NCBI RefSeq assembly: GCF_002879535.1
Contig: NZ_PNOT02000225.1
Location: forward strand, 1 to 32,050
Direction: 5' to 3'
Length of the DNA stretch: 32,050 bases
From: Mesorhizobium intechi
GTDB taxonomy: Bacteria; Pseudomonadota; Alphaproteobacteria; Rhizobiales; Rhizobiaceae
Below the pieces are notes generated by a model. It ran no database searches, had not been told where the DNA came from, and saw only the letters and a list, made by a program, of their open reading frames with translations. Of this stretch, positions 16,072-23,870 are shown one piece after another; position 1 is the first letter of the stretch, and each line of letters starts with the position of its first letter. The position numbers were made by a program, and so were the translations under genes.

Positions 16072-16293
16072 CAAGACTGGCTGTCAGCGAGAACCGTGCA
16101 GAGAACCTTGCGTGGTCGAAGATCACTGTCGAGGAAAGCGCGGACAGGGTCGTCGTCTACACCGTAGGCCACGCGGCGAGAGTTGATCCATGTCCTCGCG
16201 CTCGCCATGAAGCACGGTATCAGGGCACCGCGACTGGCCGACATGGTCCACGGCTTCCCGACTTTTTCCGCGGACATCAAGGACATGTTGTAA
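16072..16293 (+). pseudogene. 3' remnant of a mercuric-reductase-like flavoprotein disulfide reductase
   Basis: Two plus-strand frames joined by a one-base loss near 16180 give the dimerisation-domain end of a pyridine nucleotide-disulfide oxidoreductase: first NLAWSKITVEESADRVVVY and VGHAAR, then RELIHVLALAMKHGIRAP, ADMVHGFPTFSADIKDML and a TAA at 16291. The family ends in just this way (GHxAxExIH, then FPTFSxDIK). All FAD and active-site parts are missing and no start codon fits, so it is a fragment. It follows the NDH-2-like gene by 50 bp, which may mark an old deletion. Confidence 0.7.
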
Positions 16294-16340
16294 CGCGCAG
16301 GTCGGAGGCGGCGAATAGAACGTGAACGTGGCATGCTACG

Positions 16341-16355
16341 ATGCTAGCGCGGCAT
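16341..16355. promoter_or_regulatory. LysR-type box upstream of the peroxiredoxin-like gene
   Basis: ATGCTAGCGCGGCAT, T-N11-A spacing. The following bases (GAAACCATGCAGG) resemble the AAACTCCATACGCAG part of the block at 7338. It is 93 bp before the ATG, close to the 90 bp seen for bufA. Confidence 0.6.
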
Positions 16356-16433
16356 CGAAACCATGCAGGAAAAACATGGCAATCGCCTGGGGGCTTCAGT
16401 GATAGGCTGGGTCCGACGCGTGAAAGTGCAGAG

Positions 16434-17138
16434 ATGGCCGCCGACGACCAGGCAATGACATTCGAACAGTCCGTTCAGGCCGCCATCGAACTTGATGCGC
16501 CTCTCAACGAACGGTTGGCCGTGATTGCCGCGGCGGTTCGTCGTCTGAATCCCGAATTCGCGGACGCAGTGGACCGCCTTGTGGCTCGCTTGGAACAACA
16601 AGGGGCGGGGACAACGGTGCCTGCTCCCGGCGAAGTGATGCCTGCATTCCTGCTGCCTGACGACGAGGGCAAGCTGGTTGGTTTGGCCGAAATCCTGCGC
16701 CAGGGGCCAGCCGTAATCACCTTCCAGCGCGGGCATTGGTGTCCTTACTGTCGGCTGAACGCGATCGGCATCGTCGAGGCCCAGCACGAGATTGCGGCGC
16801 TGGGTGGCCTTGTCGTGGCGATCATGCCCGAGCGGCGCAGATTCGCCAAGGCGATGAAGGCCGCGGTCGGGGCCACGTTCCCTTTCCTGACGGATATGGA
16901 CAATGGCTACGCCTTGTCTCTCAACCTTGCCATCTGGATCGGGGCGGAGATGGAGCGGTTGATGGGCGTTGCCTATGATCTTCCAAACTACCAGGGCAAC
17001 GCCAGTTGGTTCCTTCCGATCCCGGCGACCTTCATCGTTGGAACGGACGGGATCATCACGGATCGCTTCGTCGATCCCGACTACCGTCGGCGGATGGACA
17101 TCGATGACCTGATCGCGGCGCTCAGGCGGGCTCGCTGA
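16434..17138 (+). CDS. Peroxiredoxin-like (AhpC/TSA) thiol protein
   Basis: 234 residues from ATG 16434; an alternative ATG at 16455 is as plausible, since neither has a strong ribosome site. A helical N-terminal segment of about 60 residues precedes a thioredoxin-fold AhpC/TSA domain (MPAFLLPDDEGKLVGLAEIL). The active site reads RGHWCPYCRLN (Cys103, Cys106), a CxxC rather than the single-Cys peroxiredoxin site. IPATFIVGTDGIITDRFVDP is the usual C-terminal strand pair. It probably reduces peroxides or disulfides in the cytoplasm. Its end overlaps the tail of the LysR gene on the other strand by 17 bp. Confidence 0.88.
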   Translation: MAADDQAMTFEQSVQAAIELDAPLNERLAVIAAAVRRLNPEFADAVDRLVARLEQQGAGTTVPAPGEVMPAFLLPDDEGKLVGLAEILRQGPAVITFQRGHWCPYCRLNAIGIVEAQHEIAALGGLVVAIMPERRRFAKAMKAAVGATFPFLTDMDNGYALSLNLAIWIGAEMERLMGVAYDLPNYQGNASWFLPIPATFIVGTDGIITDRFVDPDYRRRMDIDDLIAALRRAR

Positions 17139-18027
17139 CGCCGAAGGACGACCAGTCGGCCGACCTCAACAGGTTGAGCAGCGTCATCGCGACTGGAGAA
17201 CGGTGCCTGCCCGCAACCGCGTAGACGGAAACGGTTCGGGAGACGTCGAGACCACGAAGCTTGAGCCGGCGCGTATTCGCAGACCGCGGCGCCGTGAGCG
17301 AAACAAAGCCAATTCCAGCGTTGGCCTCCAACAATGCAAGCAGATCCTGGTCGGTCTCGACTTCGTGCGCGGTTCGAGGTGAATAGCCTTTTGCGGAAAG
17401 GCACCGCGACAATTCCTCGCTCGTCTCCCAATCGATCCGGCTGAGTACAGGTTCCGCGGCAAGCTGGTTAAGCTCAACGTCGACTTCATTGCGGCGGGCC
17501 AGCGGATGGTCGGAGTTGACGGCGAGTTCGATCCCCTCCTGGAACAGCGGCCATACGTCGAGGCGATCCCAGGCCGGCCCCAGCGGGCCGGCAACGGCCA
17601 GCTCGGCGCCACCGTCTTTCAGCGCATCTGTCACGGCACTTGGCGAACCTCGGCTGATCTTGAGGTGCGCTCCTGGATAGGCACGGAAAAGCTCAGAAAA
17701 CGGTGAGACCAGCAACGCGATGTTGACACTGTTGGATATGGTCACGTTGAGCGGCGCGACCTCGCTGCTTTGCACTGCCTTGGCCAGTGATTTGGCGGAA
17801 GTGGCAGCGTCATAGCATTGCTGCAGCAGCGGCAGCATGCGCCGGCCAAGCTCGGTCAGATGAGAATGCTGGCGTTCGCGGCGGAGGAGTTCTCCGCCGA
17901 GCTCCTCTTCGAGCGTCTTGATCGCACGCGTCAACGCCGGCTGAGTGACGTTGCATTCCTCGGCCGCCCTGGTGAAATTCAGCGTATTGGACAGGGCCAA
18001 AAAATAGCGGACCTGCTGCATCTCCAT
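17122..18027 (-). CDS. LysR-family regulator 3
   Basis: 301 residues, ATG 18027 with GAGGGGG upstream. HTH region VRYFLALSNTLNFTRAAEEC and VTQPALTRAIKTLEEELGG; effector domain from about residue 90 (LNVTISNSVNIALLVSPF). It shares the FTRAAEECNVTQPAL segment with regulator 2 and nearly all of it with regulator 1, so the three form one subfamily. It is convergent with the peroxiredoxin-like gene, and a box lies at the far side of that gene (16341). The target is not shown by position alone. Confidence 0.93.
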   Translation of the reverse strand: MEMQQVRYFLALSNTLNFTRAAEECNVTQPALTRAIKTLEEELGGELLRRERQHSHLTELGRRMLPLLQQCYDAATSAKSLAKAVQSSEVAPLNVTISNSVNIALLVSPFSELFRAYPGAHLKISRGSPSAVTDALKDGGAELAVAGPLGPAWDRLDVWPLFQEGIELAVNSDHPLARRNEVDVELNQLAAEPVLSRIDWETSEELSRCLSAKGYSPRTAHEVETDQDLLALLEANAGIGFVSLTAPRSANTRRLKLRGLDVSRTVSVYAVAGRHRSPVAMTLLNLLRSADWSSFGVSEPA

Positions 18028-18337
18028 GAATTCGCCCCCTCAGCGAAATGGTCTTTCAGCGCTTGCGCATATTGGTAGGCTAACGCAATCTAGCGGTTTC
18101 GGCAAAGCATGGCCAATCTGGACATCCACTTTGGCAACGCCAGGACTGAGACTTGCCGGTTCCGGCCCCCAACCGGTCGCCCCTAGCCTGATCGGAGAAC
18201 TTATCTCTTCGGACGCTGCCTAGGTTCGCCAGACCACACGAGATCATAGGTAGGATATGGGTTGGCCAAACCTCCGCCAAACCATTGATCTTCCTTGGAA
18301 GTCCCACACCCTCAGCGACTAACGTGATCGCGACTTT

Positions 18338-18394
18338 TCAATAGGTTACGAGCCAGTTCGCCGAGGTCGCTTCAACAAGCCGGTTCAGCCGCTC
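18338..18394 (-). repeat. 57-bp decayed coding repeat, copy 2
   Basis: Gapless partner of 1833-1889 (46 of 57 bases). The minus strand encodes ERLNRLVEATSANWLVTY and a stop, aligned with the first copy to the stop codon. It resembles the start of the coiled-coil region of large serine recombinases (weak inference). It lies in a gene-poor, decayed stretch. Confidence 0.5.
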
Positions 18395-18963
18395 ACCACG
18401 CCCGTTTGTCGGCTGCTGAATGCTAGCTTTGCGCCCTCACGGCGGTCGTTAAGATCAGACTGCCACCGGCCTGAAAGCCGACGCTGTGGGCCACGCCCCA
18501 GAAAATGTCTTCAATCTTATCGCTTGGCGACCCCCAAGCTGCCCCGTGGTCCAGAGCCTTGTGGATTCTCGACTGGCAAGCAAAGCTCGTCGAGACCTAT
18601 ATCATCTCGTAGGGCTGCTCTAGGATCGCGCACGGGAACGGCTGCGGAATCTTGCCTCGCCCTCTTGCGGCAGCCTTGGCGCAAGCGCCGCCGAATACTG
18701 GCCTTCATATCTTCACGGCATGCTTCATGTTCGTATGTCCGAAACCATGCCCATCAGCAGCGTCGATGAAACAAACGGATGAGAATATTGCGGAGCGGTA
18801 ACCCAACGGCGGTATTTCGCCGAGTCCCGGGCTTTGATGCGCGACCGCTTATCCTGTCAGCGTCAGAGCTTGCAAATCCCGTCACTTTACACAAAACTTG
18901 ACCATCGAGGCCAGTCATCCGGGGGATGTCGGTTAGTCAATTCAAAAATGAGGATGCTAGGCG
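18395..18963. other. Gene-poor decayed stretch
   Basis: No intact gene is seen. On the minus strand about 18426-18595 an open frame without start reads like a real protein end (SDKIEDIFWGVAHSVGFQAG, then SLILTTAVRAQS and a stop); the family is not recognised. The plus strand near 18842-18902 has a short frame, RPLILSASELANPVTLHKT with a stop, also scrap-like. Base composition becomes more AT-rich towards the metalloprotease-like gene. The stretch is best read as accessory DNA in decay. Confidence 0.35.
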
Positions 18964-20754
18964 ATGTTTGCAGTCATACGCGCTCATTTTACGACCACTC
19001 CAGCGAGCGACGTCTGGTCCGACGCCGAAATGCGGAACTGGCTTGACCCTACAATACCTTACAGCGTCGCCCATTATTGGTCCCAAACATCTTTCTCGCA
19101 AATCGATTTAAGTTATCAGCTGTTGCCGATACTTCAGCTTGCTGACCCACGCAATGACCCGAATTTCGGCACGTCGGCCCGGGACCGGCTTGTGAATGCT
19201 GTCCTCGCCGGGGCCACTAACGAGTGGGACCCAGATTGGTCGACTTTCGCCCACGTCGTTATCTGGTTTCCTGCCGCGATAGATCTTCACGGCGGCGGCA
19301 GCTACAGCGTCAAACGCAAGGACGGAACCGGCGGACGAAGCATCGTCGTCGCGGTCGTCAACAAGGGTGCGCGGTTCGACACGATCTGTCAGGAGTTTGG
19401 GCACAATTTCGGATTTCAGCATGAACGAAATAAAGCGGGAGGCGAATACGGCAGTCCCTATTCCACGATGAGTTCCGCTAAATTCCCCGATAACGCCTTC
19501 GAGCGCCCTGCCTCTCCACAGCTTCCGGCAGGTCTTGCGCCTTTCGACGGCAACCCTCCGCCTACGACGGATGTCATGCGCATAGCCGGTCCGTATGTTA
19601 CCCCCTTGCAGTTCTTCGTGAATCGGACCGGAGACTTCGTGCATGCCGATTCGGTTGAAGAGCTGCCCGCCACATTCCAAGATGCCCACATCAACGTATA
19701 CCTCCGAGCGCTCGATGTAGGAGTAACGTCTTGGCCAACACGCCGTAAGGTCTTGGCAGTCGTTCCGCCCGCATACGGGGACGCAAATGGATATGGAATC
19801 GAAATTCGCAGACCGCGCGAGTACGACCAAGGTCTCAACGCGGCTCCAGCACCCGGTATTTCAGGTGTCGCAGGCGCCGTGATTCATTCTTTTGATCCTT
19901 CCACCAAACTCATTACCTATGTTGGTTGCATACCGTTTGCTGGCCTTGAAGGTGATCGAGATTATCGGATCGGAAATTTGGTCATCCGACTCAACAATTT
20001 CAACGACGACTCCGATTTTGCGAGCGTTACTGTTGGTGGGCCTAAATTGGGCAAAGCCACGATTCAGTTCGCACCGGCGCAGATCTCGTCAACCGTTACT
20101 TACACGACAGATTGGGAGTGGGTGTATGCAACTCCGTGCACAATGTTTCCTGAAAGCTCTTACGCCCAGCGCAGCCACCTGAAATCCACCAAAGTCGTCC
20201 TGGCGGCTCTCTCTCAGGGGTATGAACAGCCGGGATACGTTTGGACAATTAATGACGTGGCAGTTGACCCTGCGCAGACCAGTATGGAAGTTTCGGTCAA
20301 TGTGCGGTCCGGCGATCCAGGTCGTGAAAGCATCACCGTAAAGTATCGAACCATAGATAACCGCCTGGAGTTCGAATCCGATGCGCCGTATTCGGAGTTC
20401 AGCCTGAGTGTGTCTGCAACGGTGAGCGAAACGCTAACCGCCGCTGCCGCGTCCACCCCCGCTCGCTCCGTATCAACAGACGTTACATTCCAGAATATAG
20501 AGATTGAATGGTCGCTGCCCTACCTCGAAAAAATGGTGCAGTGCTGGCGCGAGCACATCTACCAGTGGACCCCCGAGGACATGTTCGGCATTCCCACGGG
20601 CAACGGTGCCGTTGCCGTCAAAATGCGCCAGTTCCAACAGCTCCACGACCACCTACTGGGGACCAATCCTGAACTCGCGGAAACTCTCACGAGAGAAGTG
20701 CTGAAACTCGGAAATATTACCAGGGATGATCTTTTTGCCCGGCCTGGCCCCTAG
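18964..20754 (+). CDS. Metzincin-type metalloprotease-like protein with QExxHxxGxxH
   Basis: 596 residues. The first 140 lead to the metal site QEFGHNFGFQH (Gln143, Glu144, His147, His153) and a Met-turn candidate in PYSTMSS (Met169), as in metzincins of the gametolysin (M11) and related families, except that the first His is Gln. This exact QExxHxxGxxH variant is described for Volvox VMP proteins, reported to be copper-dependent. The remaining 420 residues are beta-rich, probably two or three Ig-like or jelly-roll domains (VTYTTDWEWVYA, VWTINDVAVDP), with a helical end. No signal peptide and no strong ribosome site are seen. It is AT-richer than its neighbours and abuts an IS element, so it was probably acquired. 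Its stop shares CTAG with the IS gene, so its native end may be lost. Confidence 0.75.
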   Translation: MFAVIRAHFTTTPASDVWSDAEMRNWLDPTIPYSVAHYWSQTSFSQIDLSYQLLPILQLADPRNDPNFGTSARDRLVNAVLAGATNEWDPDWSTFAHVVIWFPAAIDLHGGGSYSVKRKDGTGGRSIVVAVVNKGARFDTICQEFGHNFGFQHERNKAGGEYGSPYSTMSSAKFPDNAFERPASPQLPAGLAPFDGNPPPTTDVMRIAGPYVTPLQFFVNRTGDFVHADSVEELPATFQDAHINVYLRALDVGVTSWPTRRKVLAVVPPAYGDANGYGIEIRRPREYDQGLNAAPAPGISGVAGAVIHSFDPSTKLITYVGCIPFAGLEGDRDYRIGNLVIRLNNFNDDSDFASVTVGGPKLGKATIQFAPAQISSTVTYTTDWEWVYATPCTMFPESSYAQRSHLKSTKVVLAALSQGYEQPGYVWTINDVAVDPAQTSMEVSVNVRSGDPGRESITVKYRTIDNRLEFESDAPYSEFSLSVSATVSETLTAAAASTPARSVSTDVTFQNIEIEWSLPYLEKMVQCWREHIYQWTPEDMFGIPTGNGAVAVKMRQFQQLHDHLLGTNPELAETLTREVLKLGNITRDDLFARPGP

Positions 20755-21203
20755 GACGTAGACTCATTACCGCGTAGCCAGATGCGGATTGCGACGAGTT
20801 TGAGGGCGGCAAGGTAGTTCTCAGCCAGCTTGTCGTATCGGGTTGCGATACGACGGAATTGCTTGGCTTTGTTGAAGAAGCGTTCGACGAGGTTGCGCGC
20901 CTTGTAGAGGAAGGGGCTGAAGCAGATCGCGTCCTTGCGGTTGGCCTTGGGCGGAATGTTGGCCCATGCCTTTCGCTCGGTGACAGCATTGCGCAAGGCG
21001 TTGGCATCATAGCCCTTGTCGGCGAGTAGTATGGCACCCTCCGGCAATTCCTTGATCAAGTCCGCTGCGGAGGCGATGTCACTCATCTGGCCTGCCGCGA
21101 GCGTCAGCTTGATCGGCCTGCCTTGGGCGTCGACAAGAGCATGGATTTTGGTTGTCAGCCCGCCTCGGGAACGACCGAGACAATGATCTCGATCCCCCTT
21201 TTT
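20751..21203 (-). CDS. IS5-family transposase, C-terminal frame
   Basis: Open from the A5G5 tract (complement of 21194-21203) to the TAG at 20751. It carries GRSRGGLTTKIHALVDAQGR, LTAGQ-like AAGQMSDIASA, LLADKGYDANALR with the second Asp, IPPKANRK, and KARNLVERFFNKAKQFRRIA with the Glu. The A5G5 run is a plausible slippage site. Since two -1 shifts separate this frame from the N-terminal one, normal programmed shifting alone would not give a full enzyme. Confidence 0.75.
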   Translation of the reverse strand, partial: KKGDRDHCLGRSRGGLTTKIHALVDAQGRPIKLTLAAGQMSDIASAADLIKELPEGAILLADKGYDANALRNAVTERKAWANIPPKANRKDAICFSPFLYKARNLVERFFNKAKQFRRIATRYDKLAENYLAALKLVAIRIWLRGNESTS

Positions 21204-21246
21204 GCCGTTGCGCCCTGCTGATGGACGCGAACAATGGAGGTGTCGA

Positions 21247-21516
21247 TCATCTGCACCGTGCCGTCATGGCTTTGGTGATGGCATCCATGAGACGGTCCCA
21301 CACACCTGCTTTCCGCCATCGGACGAAGCGATTGTAGCAGGTGGTGCGCGGGCCGTATCGCTCCGGCAGATCTCGCCATGGCGCACCCGATCGCAGCACC
21401 CAGAAGATGCCGTTCAGCACCCTGCGGTCGTCAACGCGCGGCACTCCTCGCGGCTTGTTGGGCAACAGCGGCTCGATCGCGCGCCATTCGAAGTCGGTCA
21501 GGTCATATCGGCTCAT
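21247..21516 (-). CDS. IS5-family transposase, N-terminal frame
   Basis: 89 residues with the DUF4096-type N-terminal domain of this group: MSRYDLTDFEWRAIEPLLP, then GVPRVDDRRVLNGIFWVLRS, GAPWRDLPERYGP and CYNRFVRWRKAGVWDRLMD. It stops after ITKAMTARCR, just before the segment with the first catalytic Asp, which continues in the -1 frame. In IS427-like elements an orfA/orfB shift is normal, but here a second shift is also needed further on. Confidence 0.8.
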   Translation of the reverse strand: MSRYDLTDFEWRAIEPLLPNKPRGVPRVDDRRVLNGIFWVLRSGAPWRDLPERYGPRTTCYNRFVRWRKAGVWDRLMDAITKAMTARCR

Positions 21517-21577
21517 GTGGAGCCTGAATCAGAAAACGGCGTGGCATGGAAGCCAAAATTGCAGGCGGTCAACACTC

Positions 21578-21916
21578 TTACAGCCGGACCTCTTCGACGG
21601 GATCGCCGCGCTCGAACTCCCATGTCCTTGCCATGTTCAACACATCCTCGAATGGCTCATCGGGGTGAGAAGTCGTGCATAGAAAGCGTGTCTCGTCGGT
21701 TCCGTCACCGACGACGATCGCGTCGATAATGTCTTCAACCCTCGCGCAGCCTGGCCCGACCACGGCGACGAGCGATACATCGTCATTCAGACATTGCTGA
21801 ACAAAGCCATCGAGCAAGGTCTCATTCGATACCGGAACGTGAAGAATTAATTTGCGGGCGAAAGGCATAGTCAGATTGTAGGCCGATGGGTGATTGCTTT
21901 CCAGCGTCTCAATCAT
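21578..21916 (-). CDS. Conserved hypothetical protein
   Basis: 112 residues, with an alternative start at 21868 (MPFARKLILHVPVS). The sequence looks like a small intact alpha/beta protein: LILHVPVSNETLLDGFVQQC, then a strand VSLVAVVGPGCARVEDIIDA, IVVGDGTDETRFLCTTSH, and an acidic end (EPFEDVLNMARTWEFE). It has no signal peptide or membrane segment. No family is recognised with certainty. It sits between the IS element and a pseudogene, with no strong ribosome site for either start, so expression is uncertain. Confidence 0.55.
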   Translation of the reverse strand: MIETLESNHPSAYNLTMPFARKLILHVPVSNETLLDGFVQQCLNDDVSLVAVVGPGCARVEDIIDAIVVGDGTDETRFLCTTSHPDEPFEDVLNMARTWEFERGDPVEEVRL

Positions 21917-21960
21917 CCAGCATTTATGAGTTCAGGGCCTAAGAGTCCGACTCGAAACTC

Positions 21961-22331
21961 ATGTATGGCGCCACGACAGTTGCGGCAATGGCGCTCGGTA
22001 CTGGGCTGCCGGGTCGAGACCGAGGACCGTCCGATAGTCTGCAAGCGCTGACTGAGGCGCACAGGATAGCCTATGCTGCGTTCGGCGAAGCCCTGCATGA
22101 CATCGGCGGTGGCAGCAGCGAGCCCGACGGAGCCAGCCGGGAGGAGCAGAGTGCGCTGCTCGCCATCTGCGGTTCCCCTGCGGTGGGGGAATCGGACCGT
22201 CTGGCCAAGGCTCTGTATCTTTTGGCGATCGAGGCGCGCGGTGAACTCGACCTGCCAGACATATGCAGACCGTTCTCGCTCCACGATATGGAGGGGATGA
22301 GGCAACCGAGGCGCGGTCGGTCAGCTGCTGA
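21961..22331 (+). pseudogene. Frameshifted small rhizobial hypothetical gene
   Basis: The first 100 codons look genuine: AMALGTGLP near the start as in an export signal, then ALTEAHRIAYAAFGEALHD, LLAICGSPAVGESDRLAKAL and LLAIEARGELDLPD. At about 22258 the sense passes to the next frame (HMQTVLAPRYGGDEATEARS) and ends at TGA 22329. Helical proteins of this LIEAHRxAYxAF type are common single-copy hypotheticals in rhizobia. The frameshift and a damaged N-terminus mark it as a pseudogene. Confidence 0.5.
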
Positions 22332-22762
22332 ATGTCTGGTATGCGCCTATCCTGGTCGTTTGTGTGCGGCCACGCCCGTCTCAGAACCGGTCGTTCACTG
22401 GACGACGACACTTCATATCTCGCCGGAATGGCGAGCACGGGCATGGTCGTCCGAGGGAGCCTCGGGCTCAAGCCCGATATCGAGGGACCGATTGGAATCC
22501 GCTGCTTCGCGAGGCCAGGTTCCTGAAGGTCGTGGGATCCACTGCACAAATCAGGATCGACAGTCAGCGGCGGTAGCGGAGGCAGCGTGGCGGAGGAGGC
22601 GGCTGGGGAGGATGAGCGCCCAATAGAAGACAATTCCGCCCGCGCATGGCAGGTTGGCGTCACTTGTCGAGGCCGACTCGAACCGCTCGCCAAGCAAGGG
22701 CAAGTGCTCTATGCTCCCATTTCCAGCGGTATCGAGGTAGGTTGTCCTGGCGGGGGCGTTCC
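22332..22762. other. Non-coding or decayed stretch
   Basis: Open frames exist on both strands because of high GC, but none has a recognisable domain, a ribosome site or a convincing composition. It should contain the promoter of the YceI-OmpA gene; I see no clear operator in it. Confidence 0.4.
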
Positions 22763-23863
22763 ATGTTCGAAGTCATCGCATTCTGTCGAAAAGTGCGCAC
22801 CAAGGCCGCGGCCCTTGGCTTGGTCTTTGCCGCGCTGCTGGCTTTGCTGGTGTTCGAACCGCACGCCGCCAACGCCGCGCCGAACTGGACGCTCGATCCC
22901 GACGCCTCGGTGCTCACCTATCAGTCGGTCAAGAAGAACACGATCGTCGAGACCAACAAGATCAGGAATATCACCGGCACGCTCAGCGCTGCGGGTGATG
23001 CCAAGGTCACCTTCGATCTCAATTCCGTCGACACGGGTGTCGACCTGCGCAATGTGCGCATGCGCTTCCTGTTCTTCGAAACATTCAAATATCCGACGGC
23101 GGAGCTGACAGCGAAGGTGGACCCGGCCGCGTTCGCCGATCTCGCGACAAAGCGCAGGGTAAAGGCAACCTTGCCGTTCCGTCTCAATCTGCATGGCGTC
23201 GACAAGGATCTCGAGGCCAGCGTCGTCGTAACCATGATCAGCGACACGCAGGTTTCCGTCGCGTCGGAGGCTCCCGTCGCGGTGCATGTCGAGGATTTCG
23301 GCCTACTGCCGAACGTCGACAAGCTACAGCAGGCCGCCAATGTGACGAACATCGTACCCACCGCCTCGGTGTCCTTCGACTTCGTCTTTGTCGCCGACGG
23401 CAGCAAGCCGGCCGCGGTGCAGACGGTCGCTGCCGGCGCCGCTGATGTCGGTCCCGTGGCCACCGACGCGGCGAAGGCCAATTTCAGTGATGAGGAGTGC
23501 CTCAACCGGTTCGCCGTGTTGTCGCGCACCGGCGCCATCTACTTTCGTCCGGCCAGCGCCCGGCTCGATGCCAAGAGCCGCCCGCTGCTCGTCGAAGTCG
23601 AAGGTGTCGTCGGCAAATGCCCGACCTTGAAGGTGGAGGTCTCCGGCTACACGGACTCGGACGGCTCGCCCGAGGCCAACAAGGCGCTCTCCGAACGGCG
23701 CGCCCAGGCGGTTGCCGAGGCGTTGGTCGCCGGTGGCGTGCCGCGTCGGCAGATCAGCGCCGCCGGCCATGGCGAGGAGAGCCCGGTTGCCGCCAACGAT
23801 ACGCCGAAGAACAAGGCGCTCAACCGGCGGATCGAATTCTCCGCCACGAAACTCGCGAACTGA
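22763..23863 (+). CDS. Exported YceI-OmpA fusion protein
   Basis: 366 residues from ATG 22763; a GGGGG tract upstream is the only ribosome-site candidate. After a signal peptide (KVRTKAAALGLVFAALLALL, cleavage near ANAAP) comes a YceI-like lipid-binding barrel, about residues 38-210 (NWTLDPDASVLTYQSVKKNT, then RFLFFETFKYPTAELTAKV). A linker leads to an OmpA C-terminal domain, about 250-366 (IYFRPASARLDAKSRPLL, SGYTDSDGSPEANKALSERR, NKALNRRIEF), which binds peptidoglycan. So a small-molecule or isoprenoid binding barrel is tethered to the wall. The next gene starts eight bases after its stop, which indicates one operon with the caspase-like gene. Confidence 0.88.
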   Translation: MFEVIAFCRKVRTKAAALGLVFAALLALLVFEPHAANAAPNWTLDPDASVLTYQSVKKNTIVETNKIRNITGTLSAAGDAKVTFDLNSVDTGVDLRNVRMRFLFFETFKYPTAELTAKVDPAAFADLATKRRVKATLPFRLNLHGVDKDLEASVVVTMISDTQVSVASEAPVAVHVEDFGLLPNVDKLQQAANVTNIVPTASVSFDFVFVADGSKPAAVQTVAAGAADVGPVATDAAKANFSDEECLNRFAVLSRTGAIYFRPASARLDAKSRPLLVEVEGVVGKCPTLKVEVSGYTDSDGSPEANKALSERRAQAVAEALVAGGVPRRQISAAGHGEESPVAANDTPKNKALNRRIEFSATKLAN

Positions 23864-23870
23864 GGTCGGG

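Larger units (their letters stand above)
20751..21540 (-). mobile_element. IS5-family element (IS427-like group), probably inactive
   Basis: The minus strand encodes a complete IS5-type DDE transposase spread over three frames: an N-terminal frame (21247-21516), a middle frame with the first Asp in VQMIDTS (about 21204-21240), and a C-terminal frame with ADKGYDA and NLVERFF giving the second Asp and the Glu. Ends are not resolved: near 20756 and 21525 only a loose inverted match (GACGTAGACTC with GATTCAGGCTC) is visible, and no clear target duplication is found. The left boundary lies at or near CTAG 20751-20754. Confidence 0.8.

Noticed and set aside
22332..22600. Short plus-strand frames after the pseudogene as a gene
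   Set aside because: No domain, no ribosome site, and several overlapping frames of equal quality.
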